NCBI GenBank assembly: GCA_035478595.1
Contig: DATIJL010000016.1
Span: 1 to 64,000, forward strand
DNA: 64,000 bases
Source: Candidatus Chromulinivoraceae bacterium
Lineage (GTDB): Bacteria > Patescibacteriota > Saccharimonadia > Saccharimonadales > Saccharimonadaceae
Reading direction: 5' to 3'
The notes beneath the pieces were generated by a model that did not search any database, had not been told where the DNA came from, and worked only from the letters and a program-made list of their open reading frames with translations. This document shows, piece after piece, positions 7,990 through 17,163 of the stretch. The position numbers were made by a program, and so were the translations under genes. Every line of letters starts with the position of its first letter. Positions within the stretch are counted from its first letter, which is position 1.

Positions 7990-8691
7990 TCAGGTTGAAG
8001 ACGGAGTAGCCATCTCGATCAGGCTACGGATCGCCTCCATCACCTCCTCACTAAACGCGTCACGCTGTTGCTTGGTTGATAGGCACTGCGGGGGCGTCAT
8101 GGGCTTGCCGATGACGATGGTGTAGCGACGACGCCATCCCCAGTGCCACCATCCGGTACCTGGGCGCTTCACGCGGTTGGTACCGACCATCGCAACCGGA
8201 ATGACCGGCACACCCGCTTCGGATGCCATGTATGCCACACCGTTCTTCGGGGGCAGCAGCTCGCCTGTGCGTGAGATCTTGCCTTCGATGAAGGCCGCGA
8301 CCGCACCACCGGCCGTGAGAACCGCAACGCCGACCCTCGATGCCTCAACGGCTGTGTCCGTACCGCGATGAACCGGGATGATACCGAACCACTGCAGTAT
8401 GCGACCAGCAATCGGGCTTCGGAACAGCTCGGCCATGGCCAGAAATGTTACGTCTGGCCGGAACTTGACGATGGGCGCGAACAGCCCGATGGGATCGAAC
8501 GTGGACAGGTGGTTCGACGCGATCACCACTCCCCCGGAGGAGGAGAGATTCTCACGACCGATTACTGTTGGTCGGACGAACAGCCGTGTCTTTGCCGCAC
8601 AGACAAGCAGGAGCCGAATGATCCGATTGGCCCACATCACCCTCCTTCGGAGGGAATTGGGGATCGTCGTAACCTCGGATTGATGTCGCAC
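7990..8691 (-). CDS. plsC: 1-acyl-glycerol-3-phosphate acyltransferase (PlsC family)
   Basis: 233 residues. The NHX4D motif appears as SNHLSTFDP, the second block as FIEGKISRTGELLPPKNG, and the PxVPV-like block as AGVPVIPVAMVGT, all typical of PlsC/LPLAT enzymes that make phosphatidic acid at the membrane. A hydrophobic segment lies before the motif. Two starts compete: GTG 8691 with GGAGG five bases upstream, or ATG 8637 with AAGGAGG three bases upstream. The codons are GC-rich and the gene ends 14 bases before an unusual double hairpin, as in the other GC-rich single genes of this window. Confidence 0.85.
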   Translation of the reverse strand: MRHQSEVTTIPNSLRRRVMWANRIIRLLLVCAAKTRLFVRPTVIGRENLSSSGGVVIASNHLSTFDPIGLFAPIVKFRPDVTFLAMAELFRSPIAGRILQWFGIIPVHRGTDTAVEASRVGVAVLTAGGAVAAFIEGKISRTGELLPPKNGVAYMASEAGVPVIPVAMVGTNRVKRPGTGWWHWGWRRRYTIVIGKPMTPPQCLSTKQQRDAFSEEVMEAIRSLIEMATPSST

Positions 8692-8791
8692 GGTTGCCTC
8701 CAGTGTGTGATTGGATGAGGTACTTGCGCCACTTACAATAACATAATTTCATAGTAATCTCAACTTAAATTATTTACTTTATATAAAAATT

Positions 8792-9781
8792 ATGTTAAAG
8801 TATGCAATCGTGACGGCGACCGCCGTCATTTCGTATCCTGAAAGGGTGAGGACGTTGTCCAACATTGTGGATCAGGTGGGCAATTTGCCCCCGGTGCACT
8901 GGCTCACGCACCTCGGTGTGTGGCACCACGCCCCGTTCTCCTGGGTGGGCGACCTCTTGGGAACCATCTTCTCGCAGCACCTGCTGCAGTGGAGTGGCAA
9001 CCGGCTGGGGTGGCTCATCATCACGATCGTCGTCCTGTCCGGGATGACGCTCGAACTGGTGTGGTGGCTGTGGAGCTGGATGCGCGGTCGACAGGTCGGG
9101 TACGACAGCCGTAGGGCTGAGTACTGGACCACCGGCCCGCGCGCCGGTCAGCGCAAGTCGAAGCCGATCAACCTCGTGCGTGCACGGGCACGGCGATTCG
9201 CCTGGCCGATGCTCGGGCTGCCGCTGTACTTGGTGGCTGTGAGCATGTACTTGTGGTACCTGGTGTGGCCGGGGGACGCGAGTCGTCTCCTGATGGCCAT
9301 GCTGTGGTTCGTCTTCACGCCGGTGCGTCGTGCGATGTTCATCGCCGTCGCCCGCAAGGCGTACAGGGCAAACCACCCGAACGACCGGCTGGAAACCAGC
9401 CTGCTCGAGGACGTCTACAACTACTTCTTCACGGGAGTCGCGAGGCCGGCCAATAAGCAGCGGTACATCGAGCCGCCGTTCGAGAACACGAGCTGGTTCT
9501 ACCGGTTCCTCAACTGGGGACACGCCTCCTTCAGCAAGTACGGGACGTTCTGGCGTGTGTTCCGCTTCTGGAACTTCCTGCGTTTCTGGGGGCTGCTTGT
9601 CCAGTTGTTCGTCGCGTTCTTCTGGCCAATCGCGGCCGTCGCTGCCCCGTTCTTCTACATGAGCAGCGTGGAGGACTACGAGGACTGGATGAACCCCTGG
9701 TGGCGCCGGTACCGCAAGAGCGAGTACCACGGCAAGGTCATCAAGGGCACTGTCGTGAACAGGGCTGACAACCCGGCGTAA
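8792..9781 (+). CDS. Aromatic-rich membrane protein of unknown function
   Basis: 329 residues, unrecognised. Hydrophobic segments lie near residues 70-95, 135-160, 165-185 and 250-275, separated by basic Arg/Trp-rich loops. The C-terminus is very rich in Trp, Phe and Tyr (WFYRFLNWG, FWNFLRFWGLL). Bases before about 8812 are AT-rich and those after are strongly GC-rich. Possible starts are ATG 8792, GTG 8810 (seven bases after a TAAAGT element) and GTG 8846 (after GAAAGG). A small GACGGC/GCCGTC hairpin sits at 8811-8826. No cellular role can be given beyond membrane location. Codon use suggests the same origin as the other GC-rich single genes. Confidence 0.65.
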   Translation: MLKYAIVTATAVISYPERVRTLSNIVDQVGNLPPVHWLTHLGVWHHAPFSWVGDLLGTIFSQHLLQWSGNRLGWLIITIVVLSGMTLELVWWLWSWMRGRQVGYDSRRAEYWTTGPRAGQRKSKPINLVRARARRFAWPMLGLPLYLVAVSMYLWYLVWPGDASRLLMAMLWFVFTPVRRAMFIAVARKAYRANHPNDRLETSLLEDVYNYFFTGVARPANKQRYIEPPFENTSWFYRFLNWGHASFSKYGTFWRVFRFWNFLRFWGLLVQLFVAFFWPIAAVAAPFFYMSSVEDYEDWMNPWWRRYRKSEYHGKVIKGTVVNRADNPA

Positions 9782-10160
9782 CCAACAACAACCCATTATA
9801 AATATTCAGAGATGATGAACATTTTTAAATTCTAGTTGTGTTGCAAGCATACGAAAGGCCGACTAGTGCAAGGAACGTCTAATCTTGAAGATAAGCTAGA
9901 CCTTGTAAAAATATGAAAAAATCTGATTCCCATTCTAGTGGATATGTAGAATAACTTTTTCTGAGACCAATTGCTGTGTTGGCTATTCTGTGTTTAAATA
10001 CATGTAAAGTGGTCACCCCTTGCAACCATGCGCTACTCATTCGGCGAACATCATGGACGGAAACCTCGATCACTAAGATGAATGAGTCGGCTTACACCAC
10101 TCGAGGGATATCGTCGAGCCTTCTAGGGTAGTAGCTCTCATTAACTAATAAAGAGGCACT
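9782..10160. other. Noncoding or degenerate stretch of 379 bases
   Basis: AT-rich and without a convincing gene on either strand. A 64-codon open frame at 9879-10073 (minus) has no ribosome site and no recognisable sequence. The last 20 bases hold the AAAGAGG ribosome site of the next gene. Confidence 0.5.
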
Positions 10161-10349
10161 ATGCAACACCAAGACAAAAGCTCTCAAGACGACCCAAAGG
10201 GATACGTCTACAGCTACGGGGATAGCCTGAAACACTGGCGCTCGTGGGGTTCCTGGTTCAGCTGGGGTAGCCCGGTTGGCCTGGGTCTGTTCTTTATTTC
10301 CATTGCGGCATCGCTGTGGATTTTGAGTCAGGCTTTCGGCTGGAAGTAG
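10161..10349 (+). CDS. Small single-helix membrane protein
   Basis: 62 residues. A polar N-terminus with Trp/Ser-rich HWRSWGSWFSWGSP is followed by one hydrophobic helix (about residues 38-58, GLGLFFISIAASLWILSQA). AAAGAGG lies 5 bases before the ATG and a strong terminator follows 16 bases after the stop, which supports a real gene. No family was recognised. Confidence 0.6.
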   Translation: MQHQDKSSQDDPKGYVYSYGDSLKHWRSWGSWFSWGSPVGLGLFFISIAASLWILSQAFGWK

Positions 10350-10364
10350 ATACTTCCGACTGGC

Positions 10365-10396
10365 AAAATAGCACCGTCATCTGACGGTGCTATTTT
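10365..10396 (+). terminator. Intrinsic terminator of small membrane protein gene
   Basis: Long near-perfect stem around AGCACCGTCA (10365-10379 with 10382-10396), ending in TATTTTT. The flanking A-run also makes it usable from the other strand. Confidence 0.85.
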
Positions 10397-10509
10397 TATG
10401 GGCTATTTGATGATTTGGTGACGGTTGACACGTCTTTTGATTAATCGAGTATTATGTTATAAATATATAAAGTGTGCAACTCTGCACGCACGAGAGAATC
10501 GAGGCTCAA

Positions 10510-10965
10510 ATGGAATCACCGATTCATCCGATGGACCAGGCGCTGAATAGGCGCGGATGGAGACGTGCCCAGTTGGACGACCTGGGCGAGGAGCCGGCCA
10601 AGCTGGCTGCACGGATTGTGTGTCGTGCCTACAGCCTCAACCCGGGCACGCGACCGCTCATCGCCGTGATCGACGTTAACCTGTGGCTCCGTGGCAATAA
10701 GGTTCGTATGGATCTTGCGACGCCGCAAGTACCTCCATTTCTGGAGGTTCTGGTGGCGCACGGGCTGCTCGGAATAACGCCGCACGGGCTCGGTTTGGTG
10801 CCCTGTGACCACGAACCGTGGCATTGGAATCCCTTCTGCTTGCCGCTTGTGTGGCGACAGGAGATGAACTCCATTCCCGTCTTCAACGCGTTCGTACAGG
10901 GGTATTCCCGTAGTCTGCAAGATCCCTCGTGGCAATGCCCAGATGCCGCGCGCTTGATGCGGTAG
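10510..10965 (+). CDS. Hypothetical protein, GC-rich single gene
   Basis: 151 residues from ATG 10510, chosen because CGAGG lies 5 bases upstream; an earlier GTG (10474) lacks a site and sits in a GTGC/GCAC hairpin. The protein is mixed alpha/beta in appearance, with no signal peptide, and has Trp- and Pro-rich segments such as PCDHEPWHWNPFCLPLVW. The His/Cys/Asp in that segment could bind metal, but this is only a guess. A promoter TTGATT with TATAAA precedes it. A GC-rich hairpin follows. No known family was recognised. Confidence 0.55.
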   Translation: MESPIHPMDQALNRRGWRRAQLDDLGEEPAKLAARIVCRAYSLNPGTRPLIAVIDVNLWLRGNKVRMDLATPQVPPFLEVLVAHGLLGITPHGLGLVPCDHEPWHWNPFCLPLVWRQEMNSIPVFNAFVQGYSRSLQDPSWQCPDAARLMR

Positions 10966-10977
10966 AGCTAGCCCGCT

Positions 10978-11008
10978 GGGGGCGCGAGAGCACGAATCTC
11001 GCGTCCCC
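10978..11008 (+). repeat. GC-rich hairpin after hypothetical gene
   Basis: Twelve-base-pair stem GGGGGCGCGAGA/TCTCGCGTCCCC with one G.T, 7-base loop, 12 bases after the stop codon. No U-tract follows. Confidence 0.7.
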
Positions 11009-11097
11009 GGTACAACCCCCTAGTCTATTCACGATAAGTCGTCCTCGGTCGGACGATTTTTAAATTTTCTGCCCGGAAGGCATATATAATAGGTTTA

Positions 11098-11649
11098 ATG
11101 ATATATGTAGTACTCCTGCGTGGCATAAATGTCGGCGGTAAGAATAAAATCCCAATGGTAGGTCTAAAACTATTTCTTGAAGAACAGGGTTTTACAAACG
11201 TTATAACTTATATTCAGAGTGGTAACGTTATCATGCAGTCAGATCTCGATGCAAAGACTCTCGGTAAAAAAATTGAGGAAAACTTGCCTAAAAGGTTTAC
11301 GTTGGACAGCTCTATCGTTAAGGTACTTGTACTAACTCGTGATCAACTTCAGGCAGTAATTGACAATAAACCTAAAGGCTTTGGCGAGCAGCCAGAAAAA
11401 TATTACAGTGATGCGATATTCTTGATGGACATTGCCTTGGCTGACGCTATGTCAGTGTTTAGTCCTAAAGAAGGTATTGACTCAGTGTGGCCTGGCGACG
11501 GTGTCATTTATTCACAGAGATTGGGTGTTGTGAGAACTAAAAGCCGCCTCAATAGAATCATTGGAACAGTGCCCTATCAGTCTATGACAATACGTAACTG
11601 GGCCACAACGACTAAGCTACTTGATATGGTAAACGCCATAGACGCTTAA
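11098..11649 (+). CDS. DUF1697 family protein
   Basis: 183 residues, full family length. The family hallmark begins the protein: VVLLRGINVGGKNKIPM, then TYIQSGNVI and a C-terminal NWATTTKLLDM. DUF1697 proteins are widespread and uncharacterised. A perfect TATAAT (11085-11090) ends exactly seven bases before the ATG and no ribosome site is present, so translation should be leaderless. It probably forms a unit with the YdeI gene 25 bases downstream. Confidence 0.9.
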   Translation: MIYVVLLRGINVGGKNKIPMVGLKLFLEEQGFTNVITYIQSGNVIMQSDLDAKTLGKKIEENLPKRFTLDSSIVKVLVLTRDQLQAVIDNKPKGFGEQPEKYYSDAIFLMDIALADAMSVFSPKEGIDSVWPGDGVIYSQRLGVVRTKSRLNRIIGTVPYQSMTIRNWATTTKLLDMVNAIDA

Positions 11650-11674
11650 TAATGTTTTTGAGTCAGGAGATCTT

Positions 11675-12253
11675 ATGACTGAAATGAAAAATGACTTACC
11701 TATTAAACTGTTCGCTACTGATACACAGTGGCATGAATGGCTCGATGAAAATCATGCCATAAGTAGCGGTGTATGGTTACGTTTTTATAAGAAAGGTCAC
11801 GGTGAATCTATAAACCACACCACTGCGCTCGATGAGGCACTTTGCTATGGCTGGATAGATAGCCAGGCCGCATCATATGACGGTGATTCCTATCTGCAGA
11901 AATTTACTCCACGTCGTCCCAAGGGTCTATGGTCAAAGCGTAATATTGAACATATCGAACGATTAACACAAGCAGGGCGCATGGCGGCTGCTGGGATTGC
12001 CGAGGTTGAGGCGGCAAAGGCTGATGGTCGTTGGCAAAAAGCCTACGATCCTGCCGTGTCGATGGAAATTCCAATGGATTTTCTTACAGAATTGTCTAAA
12101 CGTCCTGAAGCAAAAGCATTCTTCGATACCCTCAATAAGACCAATTTGTACTCAATTGCCTGGCGTCTGCAAACGGCAAAAACAGATACGACGCGTCAAC
12201 GACGGATGGACGCAATTTTGGCGATGTTAGATAAACATGAGAAATTTCATTAG
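11675..12253 (+). CDS. YdeI/OmpD-associated family protein, full length
   Basis: 192 residues. Characteristic blocks are WHEWLDENHAISSGVWLRFY, ALDEALCYGWIDSQ, KFTPRRPKGLWSKRN and the helical C-terminal PEAKAFFDTLNKTNLYSIAW. This longer form differs from the short YdeI-type protein at 3865-4170. Molecular function is unknown; family annotations mention bacteriocin protection. Ribosome site AGGAGAT is 5 bases before the ATG, unlike its leaderless neighbour. Confidence 0.9.
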   Translation: MTEMKNDLPIKLFATDTQWHEWLDENHAISSGVWLRFYKKGHGESINHTTALDEALCYGWIDSQAASYDGDSYLQKFTPRRPKGLWSKRNIEHIERLTQAGRMAAAGIAEVEAAKADGRWQKAYDPAVSMEIPMDFLTELSKRPEAKAFFDTLNKTNLYSIAWRLQTAKTDTTRQRRMDAILAMLDKHEKFH

Positions 12254-12286
12254 GAGATACTAGGATCTTCAATCCTAAGAGCAAAA

Positions 12287-12832
12287 CTACTTATGTACTA
12301 GCGCTGTGAGTTTGGCGAGCTTCTCTCGATATGCGTGTTGGTTAAATCGTCCGGGGTAATCGACAAGTTCAGTGTTTAATACGCGGAACCCGGCTTTTTT
12401 GAGCGGTTCGGCTGCTATATCGAATACGTTGGATTTTATTAAAATGATACCTGTACTTGATTGTGCTAGTCCGTCTACTTTCTCAATAAGTTGAGGTATT
12501 GACTGGCGAATACGCTCTCGGCGCTCCTTTTTAGTAATTTCATGGACTTGTGATTCTTCGAGTGCTTCAATCATGTAAAAACCATCGGACTGGAATCTGC
12601 GCAGCCAACTCTCCTTCTGAGACTCTAGTTCAGCTTCCTTTTGGTCAACCGTCTCAGGATAAAGCGCATAAATGGTATTAGTGAAGAGCCGATCATCCTT
12701 ACGAATACGATCAGCATAATAAAACTGCCTGCTGCTTTGCACATCGGGTTTAGGAGGTGGCGACTCGGCGATAAGAAGGATCTTGATATGATCGGGTTTG
12801 TATTTTTGGCGAGCTGTTTCGTATGAACCCAT
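12287..12832 (-). CDS. Hypothetical protein with possible uracil-DNA-glycosylase-like start
   Basis: 181 residues. The segment HIKILLIAESPPPKPD near residue 15 resembles the 'ILxIGExPG' entry of the uracil-DNA-glycosylase superfamily, but the later motifs are not clear, so the assignment is weak. The middle is charged and helical. TAGTAT (12841-12846) ends 8 bases before the ATG without a ribosome site, again a leaderless arrangement. It converges on the YdeI-type gene. Confidence 0.5.
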   Translation of the reverse strand: MGSYETARQKYKPDHIKILLIAESPPPKPDVQSSRQFYYADRIRKDDRLFTNTIYALYPETVDQKEAELESQKESWLRRFQSDGFYMIEALEESQVHEITKKERRERIRQSIPQLIEKVDGLAQSSTGIILIKSNVFDIAAEPLKKAGFRVLNTELVDYPGRFNQHAYREKLAKLTALVHK

Positions 12833-12900
12833 ATATATCCATACTACTATAAATAAATTGTGTCGTGCTTAATAAAATTGAGAATCAGGGTTTAAACGGC

Positions 12901-12963
12901 AGACGATCGTGGTGATGAGCGGCGCGGTTTGTATGCGCAGCTCATCACCATTCAGGATCGTCT
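12901..12963 (-). repeat. Compound hairpin overlapping stop codon
   Basis: Outer stem AGACGATC/GATCGTCT (12901-12908 with 12956-12963) encloses a perfect 10-bp stem GGTGATGAGC/GCTCATCACC (12911-12920 with 12940-12949) and a small GCGC stem. The outer arm overlaps the stop codon of the gene at 12962. No U-tract follows. Confidence 0.7.
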
Positions 12964-13183
12964 ACCGACCATCGCTTCTTGCCTGAGGTTCGCCCGACTC
13001 CACCCGACCGCTTGTGGACTGGGTTGGACGGTAGGCGCCATCGCTGGTGCCGAAGTTGGTGACGTAGGTTGTTCCCGAGTCCTCGGACGTGTACGGGTCG
13101 GGCGTGGGGATGCGTTCGCCACTGAGGGTGGTGGCCGCCGCTGTGCCCGGATCTGTCAGGTCTGGCTTTTTGGGCTGAGACAT
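12962..13183 (-). CDS. Short disordered hypothetical protein, GC-rich
   Basis: 73 residues, dominated by Pro, Thr, Ser, Gly and Asp (for example TDPGTAAATTLSGERIPTPD), so probably unstructured. AGGGAG lies 7 bases before the ATG and a TATGAT element lies upstream, which supports a real single gene. No family was recognised. It sits between the ATPase and the 12287 gene and ends in a compound hairpin. Confidence 0.55.
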   Translation of the reverse strand: MSQPKKPDLTDPGTAAATTLSGERIPTPDPYTSEDSGTTYVTNFGTSDGAYRPTQSTSGRVESGEPQARSDGR

Positions 13184-13239
13184 CGTTCGTCTCCCTGCTC
13201 GAAGGAGTTTGGCTAAGCTATCATAACATGAATAATCGA

Positions 13240-15810
13240 CTAAAGCGAATCTGCATGCGCAAATTCACCATATCTACTATTTTTTGCGGTTTGACTTCGT
13301 CCAAGAAATCGACGGCCGATGTATTTGTGAACTTCTATAACGGCAATAGGAATAACGAGAGCGATAAGACTAGTAATAGCTAGATCTGGCAACGCGACAG
13401 GGCTAACGTGGAGTACGGTTCCAAATGGCGTAAAGATTGCGAAAAGTTGCAATGTTGCAGCAATGGCAAGTCCTGTGTAAAATTTGCCGTTAAAGACGCG
13501 CAGACGCATAAACAGTGGTTCATCGTCACTTCTGAGACTAATTGCACTCGCCCACTGCATGACAACGAGCGCAGTAAAAGCAATCGTACGTCCGTAGGCT
13601 GCACCATACCAATGCGTGAAGAATGCGTACATGCTCAGTGTCAAAGCGGCCATGGTGATAGCTATAAGTACGATGCGTGATATAAGGAATGCATCCAAAA
13701 GTGGGGCGTCTGGCCTGTCGGGGTGACGGCGCATCGTTGAGCGCTCACCTGGTTCCAGACCAAGGGGTATGACCATAGCTGTATCGGTTACTAGGTTGAC
13801 CCAGAGGATCTGTACTGGCACTAACGGAATTGGTAGCCCGACAACGAGAGCGGCGATAGTTGTAAGAACCTCACCTGTATTTGTAGCAAGCAGATAAACA
13901 AGCATGCGACGGATATTGGCTATAATAGTGCGACCCTCGCGCATAGCATCGACGATGCCCTTGAAGTTATCGTTAATAAGAATAATATCGCCTGCATCTT
14001 TGGCGATTTGTGCTCCGCTTCCCATGGCAACACCGACATGCGCATTTGTGAGGGCGGGCACGTCATTAACTCCGTCACCAGTCATGGCGGTGATATTGTG
14101 TTTTTTAAGAAGTGCTAAAATGCGGTATTTATGGTCAGGAGTTACTCGTGAGAATACGCGGATCCCCTCAATAATCCCCTCTAGCTGTTCGTCGCTCATG
14201 ACATTCATGTGACGGGCGTCAAAAACTTGATCACGTGAGTGGACCATTCCGAGTTGCCTGGCAATATGATAAGCCGTTTCAAAGTGGTCACCTGTAATCA
14301 TACGAACACTTACACCTGCCCGGAGTGCAGTCTGAATTGCAGACTTTGCCTCGGGACGCAGCACGTCGGCAACGGCTACAAAACCGTCCAATGTAAGCTT
14401 ATCTCTTTTGTGTAGCTCACTAAATTCTGTAATTGGTTTTTTGAGTGTAACATGCGCTACGGCAATGACACGGTAGCCGTTACCGGTAAACTTATGAAGC
14501 TGCATCGAGGTTTGTTCATGTTCACTTTCGGTAAGGTCACAATGTAACAGTACATGCTCAGGGGCGCCCTTTATGGCTAGGTCATATTCGGCGCCGTTGT
14601 GCCACAAGTTGCCACTCATAGCGACCTCTTGATCGAACGGTAGACTAAGGAGCGGTTGATGGTGTGATGGGCTTATATTCTTTGCTTCGGCATACTGCAG
14701 GAAAGCAGCGTCAAGAGGATCGCCATGATTATGAGTTGATTGGTTAGCGGCTCGAGCTATAGTGTGCGAAAGTCGACTGTGCGAGTTTTGGTAATGCCAT
14801 ACATCCTGAATAGTTAGCTGATTTTTGGTGAGAGTGCCTGTTTTATCAGTTGCGATAGTGGTAATGACGCCAATTGACTCGATAGACCGCATGGTGCGCA
14901 CGAGCGCCTTTTTATGAGCCATACGACGCATGCCGAGGACTAAGATAATAGAAACTGCAATTGGTAGATCTTCAGGGACAGCGCTTACGGAAAGCGCTAA
15001 AACAAATTGCAAACTGTCGGCGATTGTTGTGCCACGATAAAGCGAAAGTAAGAAAACGACAATAGCGATACCAGCAATTGCAGTAATAATCTGCGAAATG
15101 ACCTTATCAATCTTTTGTTGAACCGGACTATCCGCGGGAGTGTCTTTGGTAAGTTGGGCTAACCGGCCAAATTCAGTCTCATTACCGGTCGCTATCACAA
15201 CGGCAATTGCCTCGCCTGAGACGACAAATGAACCTTGGAATAGCATATTGGTTTGTTCGTAAACTTCTTTTTCACCTGATAGCTCAACAGTCTGTTTATC
15301 AACGGGTATAGACTCACCTGTTAACTGGGCCTCATCGATGCGTAGGGCGCGTCCGGTAATGATACGTGCATCTGCTGGGATTTTGTCGCCTTCGCGGAGC
15401 GTCATAACGTCGCCTGGAACAAGTAGTGTAGAGCTGATAGTGATGTTTTTCTCATCACGCAGTACATCTACTCTTTGCTCTTCGTGCTTGCGAAGTGAAC
15501 GTAAGATTCTCTCAGTAGAAAAACGTTGTACGTAGTAAATGACGGCACTTACTAATATGATGGTTGAGATAATGACTGCGTCTAAAATGGTGTGGCGAAA
15601 AATACTAATAGCTGCCGCTGCAATAAGAATGACCATAGATAGGTTAGCAAATGGCTCTATGATCTTACGCCATATGGATTCGCTTGAGACGCGAATAGAG
15701 TTAGGACCGTTGAGACGTAGTCGCTCCTCTGCCTCGCTGATGGCGAGACCGAGTTCGGAAGATTGCAATTCGTCTAGGGTTTGGCGAACCGTTTTTGTGT
15801 AATAAAGCAT
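13240..15810 (-). CDS. Cation-transporting P-type ATPase (P2 type)
   Basis: 856 residues. N-terminal cation-ATPase domain (residues 1-60), then actuator motif LTGESIPV, phosphorylation site TDKTGTLTKNQ (Asp about residue 320), nucleotide-domain segment KGAPEHVLLHC, and hinge motifs MITGDHFETA and MTGDGVNDVPAL. About ten transmembrane helices include VSAVPEDLPIAV, the M4 PE(D/G)LP motif seen in Ca2+/Mn2+-type pumps. It probably exports Ca2+ or Mn2+; the exact ion cannot be fixed here. A perfect TATAAT (15818-15823) ends 7 bases before the ATG: leaderless. Confidence 0.9.
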   Translation of the reverse strand: MLYYTKTVRQTLDELQSSELGLAISEAEERLRLNGPNSIRVSSESIWRKIIEPFANLSMVILIAAAAISIFRHTILDAVIISTIILVSAVIYYVQRFSTERILRSLRKHEEQRVDVLRDEKNITISSTLLVPGDVMTLREGDKIPADARIITGRALRIDEAQLTGESIPVDKQTVELSGEKEVYEQTNMLFQGSFVVSGEAIAVVIATGNETEFGRLAQLTKDTPADSPVQQKIDKVISQIITAIAGIAIVVFLLSLYRGTTIADSLQFVLALSVSAVPEDLPIAVSIILVLGMRRMAHKKALVRTMRSIESIGVITTIATDKTGTLTKNQLTIQDVWHYQNSHSRLSHTIARAANQSTHNHGDPLDAAFLQYAEAKNISPSHHQPLLSLPFDQEVAMSGNLWHNGAEYDLAIKGAPEHVLLHCDLTESEHEQTSMQLHKFTGNGYRVIAVAHVTLKKPITEFSELHKRDKLTLDGFVAVADVLRPEAKSAIQTALRAGVSVRMITGDHFETAYHIARQLGMVHSRDQVFDARHMNVMSDEQLEGIIEGIRVFSRVTPDHKYRILALLKKHNITAMTGDGVNDVPALTNAHVGVAMGSGAQIAKDAGDIILINDNFKGIVDAMREGRTIIANIRRMLVYLLATNTGEVLTTIAALVVGLPIPLVPVQILWVNLVTDTAMVIPLGLEPGERSTMRRHPDRPDAPLLDAFLISRIVLIAITMAALTLSMYAFFTHWYGAAYGRTIAFTALVVMQWASAISLRSDDEPLFMRLRVFNGKFYTGLAIAATLQLFAIFTPFGTVLHVSPVALPDLAITSLIALVIPIAVIEVHKYIGRRFLGRSQTAKNSRYGEFAHADSL

Positions 15811-15831
15811 TAGTAGTATTATAGCAAAAAC

Positions 15832-15864
15832 AAAAAGAGTGAAGTGTGGAGCTTCACTCTTTTT
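15832..15864. terminator. Terminator between GreA-like gene and P-type ATPase
   Basis: Perfect 13-bp stem AAAAAGAGTGAAG/CTTCACTCTTTTT with 7-base loop. It is symmetric in A/T tails, so it works on both strands. It lies 15 bases after the GreA-like stop and just upstream of the ATPase promoter. Confidence 0.85.
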
Positions 15865-15879
15865 TCATGTCGGATAGGG

Positions 15880-16347
15880 CTACCCTATGCTTACAAGCTG
15901 TAGGCGGTTGGTGCGTAGTCCTGAGGACCATTCAACCACGTCCTGTATCTGTTTACCGATGAGGTTTTTGCCAAGCGGACTTTTGATGGAAATGCGTCCA
16001 TCGCTCGGGTTGGCTTCGATACTTTCTACAATTGTATAGCGCACGATGCGACCACTTGTATCGAGCAGGTCGACAACCGAACCGATAGCCACCTTAATGG
16101 CGTCACGCTTGCGTGGGAACAATTTTGCTTGAGAGAGTGCGCGCTGCTTGTCAGCAAGCTCGCTCTCTATAACTTCAATTGCAGCAAGCTGTTCAGACCT
16201 AGCGAAACGTTCGTCATGGCCATCGGTTTTGTCGATATCGCGCAGACGTGCGAGCGCCTCTTGCTTCTCGTGTGCTAGCCGTGAAACCGCTTTTTTAAGT
16301 TCCTTCATACCTTTTTTGCTGAGATAAATGGTCTTGCGAGAGTTCAT
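15880..16347 (-). CDS. GreA/GreB-like transcription elongation factor
   Basis: 155 residues from ATG 16347, chosen because AAGGAGGACAGAAC precedes it; an open frame extends upstream without meaning. A long charged coiled coil (residues 10-75) is followed by the C-terminal FKBP-like Gre domain with GSVVDLLDTSGRIVRYTIVE and ISIKSPLGKNLIGKQ, the usual 'SP(L/I)GxALLGK' position. Gre factors enter the RNA polymerase secondary channel and trigger cleavage of backtracked transcripts. The acidic tip is less clear than in E. coli GreA, so a Gre-fold regulator is possible. Confidence 0.8.
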   Translation of the reverse strand: MNSRKTIYLSKKGMKELKKAVSRLAHEKQEALARLRDIDKTDGHDERFARSEQLAAIEVIESELADKQRALSQAKLFPRKRDAIKVAIGSVVDLLDTSGRIVRYTIVESIEANPSDGRISIKSPLGKNLIGKQIQDVVEWSSGLRTNRLQLVSIG

Positions 16348-16466
16348 GTTCTGTCCTCCTTTTTGTATTAGCGAATGCTTTTGATCGTTATCCGCTACAA
16401 GTTCCAGTATGTCAGCCAAACCTGAGGCCATTCTTAAAATTGGGCCATGTTGCTAAAAGCACGACG

Positions 16467-17153
16467 TTACTTCTTAAGCTTAGAAGGAACGATTTTGCCA
16501 TCTTTAAGGGTAAAGGTGCGATCGGTCTTCCCGGCAATATCGAGGTCGTGTGTGACAGCCAAGATAGTTGTGTTCTGTGTGCGGGACAGACTGTGGAGGA
16601 GGTCGAAGATCTTTTTGCCCGTCTCACTGTCTAGGTTACCGGTTGGCTCATCGGCTAAAATAACAGCCGGATTGTTGGCAAGTGCTCGAGCAATTGAAAC
16701 ACGTTGTTGCTGACCCCCGCTGAGGCGCGCTGGTTTACGAAGCTGCTCGTCAGCGCTTATCCCGACCTCTTCAAGTAACTTCCCTGCTCGTTCGCGTCGT
16801 TCGTGAATAGCCTTTACACCACCAAACTCGAGCGCTAACATGACGTTTTCGAGTGCGCTAAGGTTTGGGATTAAGTTGTAGTGCTGAAATACAAAACCTA
16901 TCTTACGAGCACGGTACTGTGTCTGTTTGCTCGGTGACAGTTTAGCGATATCGATATCGTCTACCATGATATTGCCATCAGTTGGCGTGTCGAGTGCTCC
17001 AAGAAGGCTTAACAGTGTCGACTTGCCACTACCACTTTTTCCGATAATAGATGCGAACTCACCCGTCTCCACCCGAAAGCTTACATCGTTTAGGGCGTAT
17101 ACTTCACCATGTGCGGCATTGAATGTCTTCGTCAAATTTTTTACTGCTAACAT
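16467..17153 (-). CDS. ABC transporter ATP-binding protein (MacB/LolD type)
   Basis: 228 residues. Walker A GKSGSGKSTLLSLLGALDTP, Q-loop FQHYNLIP, signature LSGGQQQRVSIARAL, Walker B VILADEPTGNLDS and switch His in VTHDLD are all intact. The wording is that of the MacB/LolD/FtsE group, which pairs with FtsX-like permeases and often exports peptides or works in envelope maintenance. It is the last gene of a four-gene unit (regulator, kinase, permease, ATPase), 10 bases after the permease. Confidence 0.92.
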   Translation of the reverse strand: MLAVKNLTKTFNAAHGEVYALNDVSFRVETGEFASIIGKSGSGKSTLLSLLGALDTPTDGNIMVDDIDIAKLSPSKQTQYRARKIGFVFQHYNLIPNLSALENVMLALEFGGVKAIHERRERAGKLLEEVGISADEQLRKPARLSGGQQQRVSIARALANNPAVILADEPTGNLDSETGKKIFDLLHSLSRTQNTTILAVTHDLDIAGKTDRTFTLKDGKIVPSKLKK

Positions 17154-17163
17154 AAGATTCTCC

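Noticed and set aside
8795-9796. 333-codon open frame opposite the 8792 membrane protein
   Set aside because: It is a high-GC shadow of the plus-strand gene with a His/Pro/Arg-rich, low-sense product; the plus frame has clear membrane helices.
9879-10073. 64-codon open frame on the minus strand
   Set aside because: No ribosome site, no promoter in position and no recognisable sequence; listed as noncoding.
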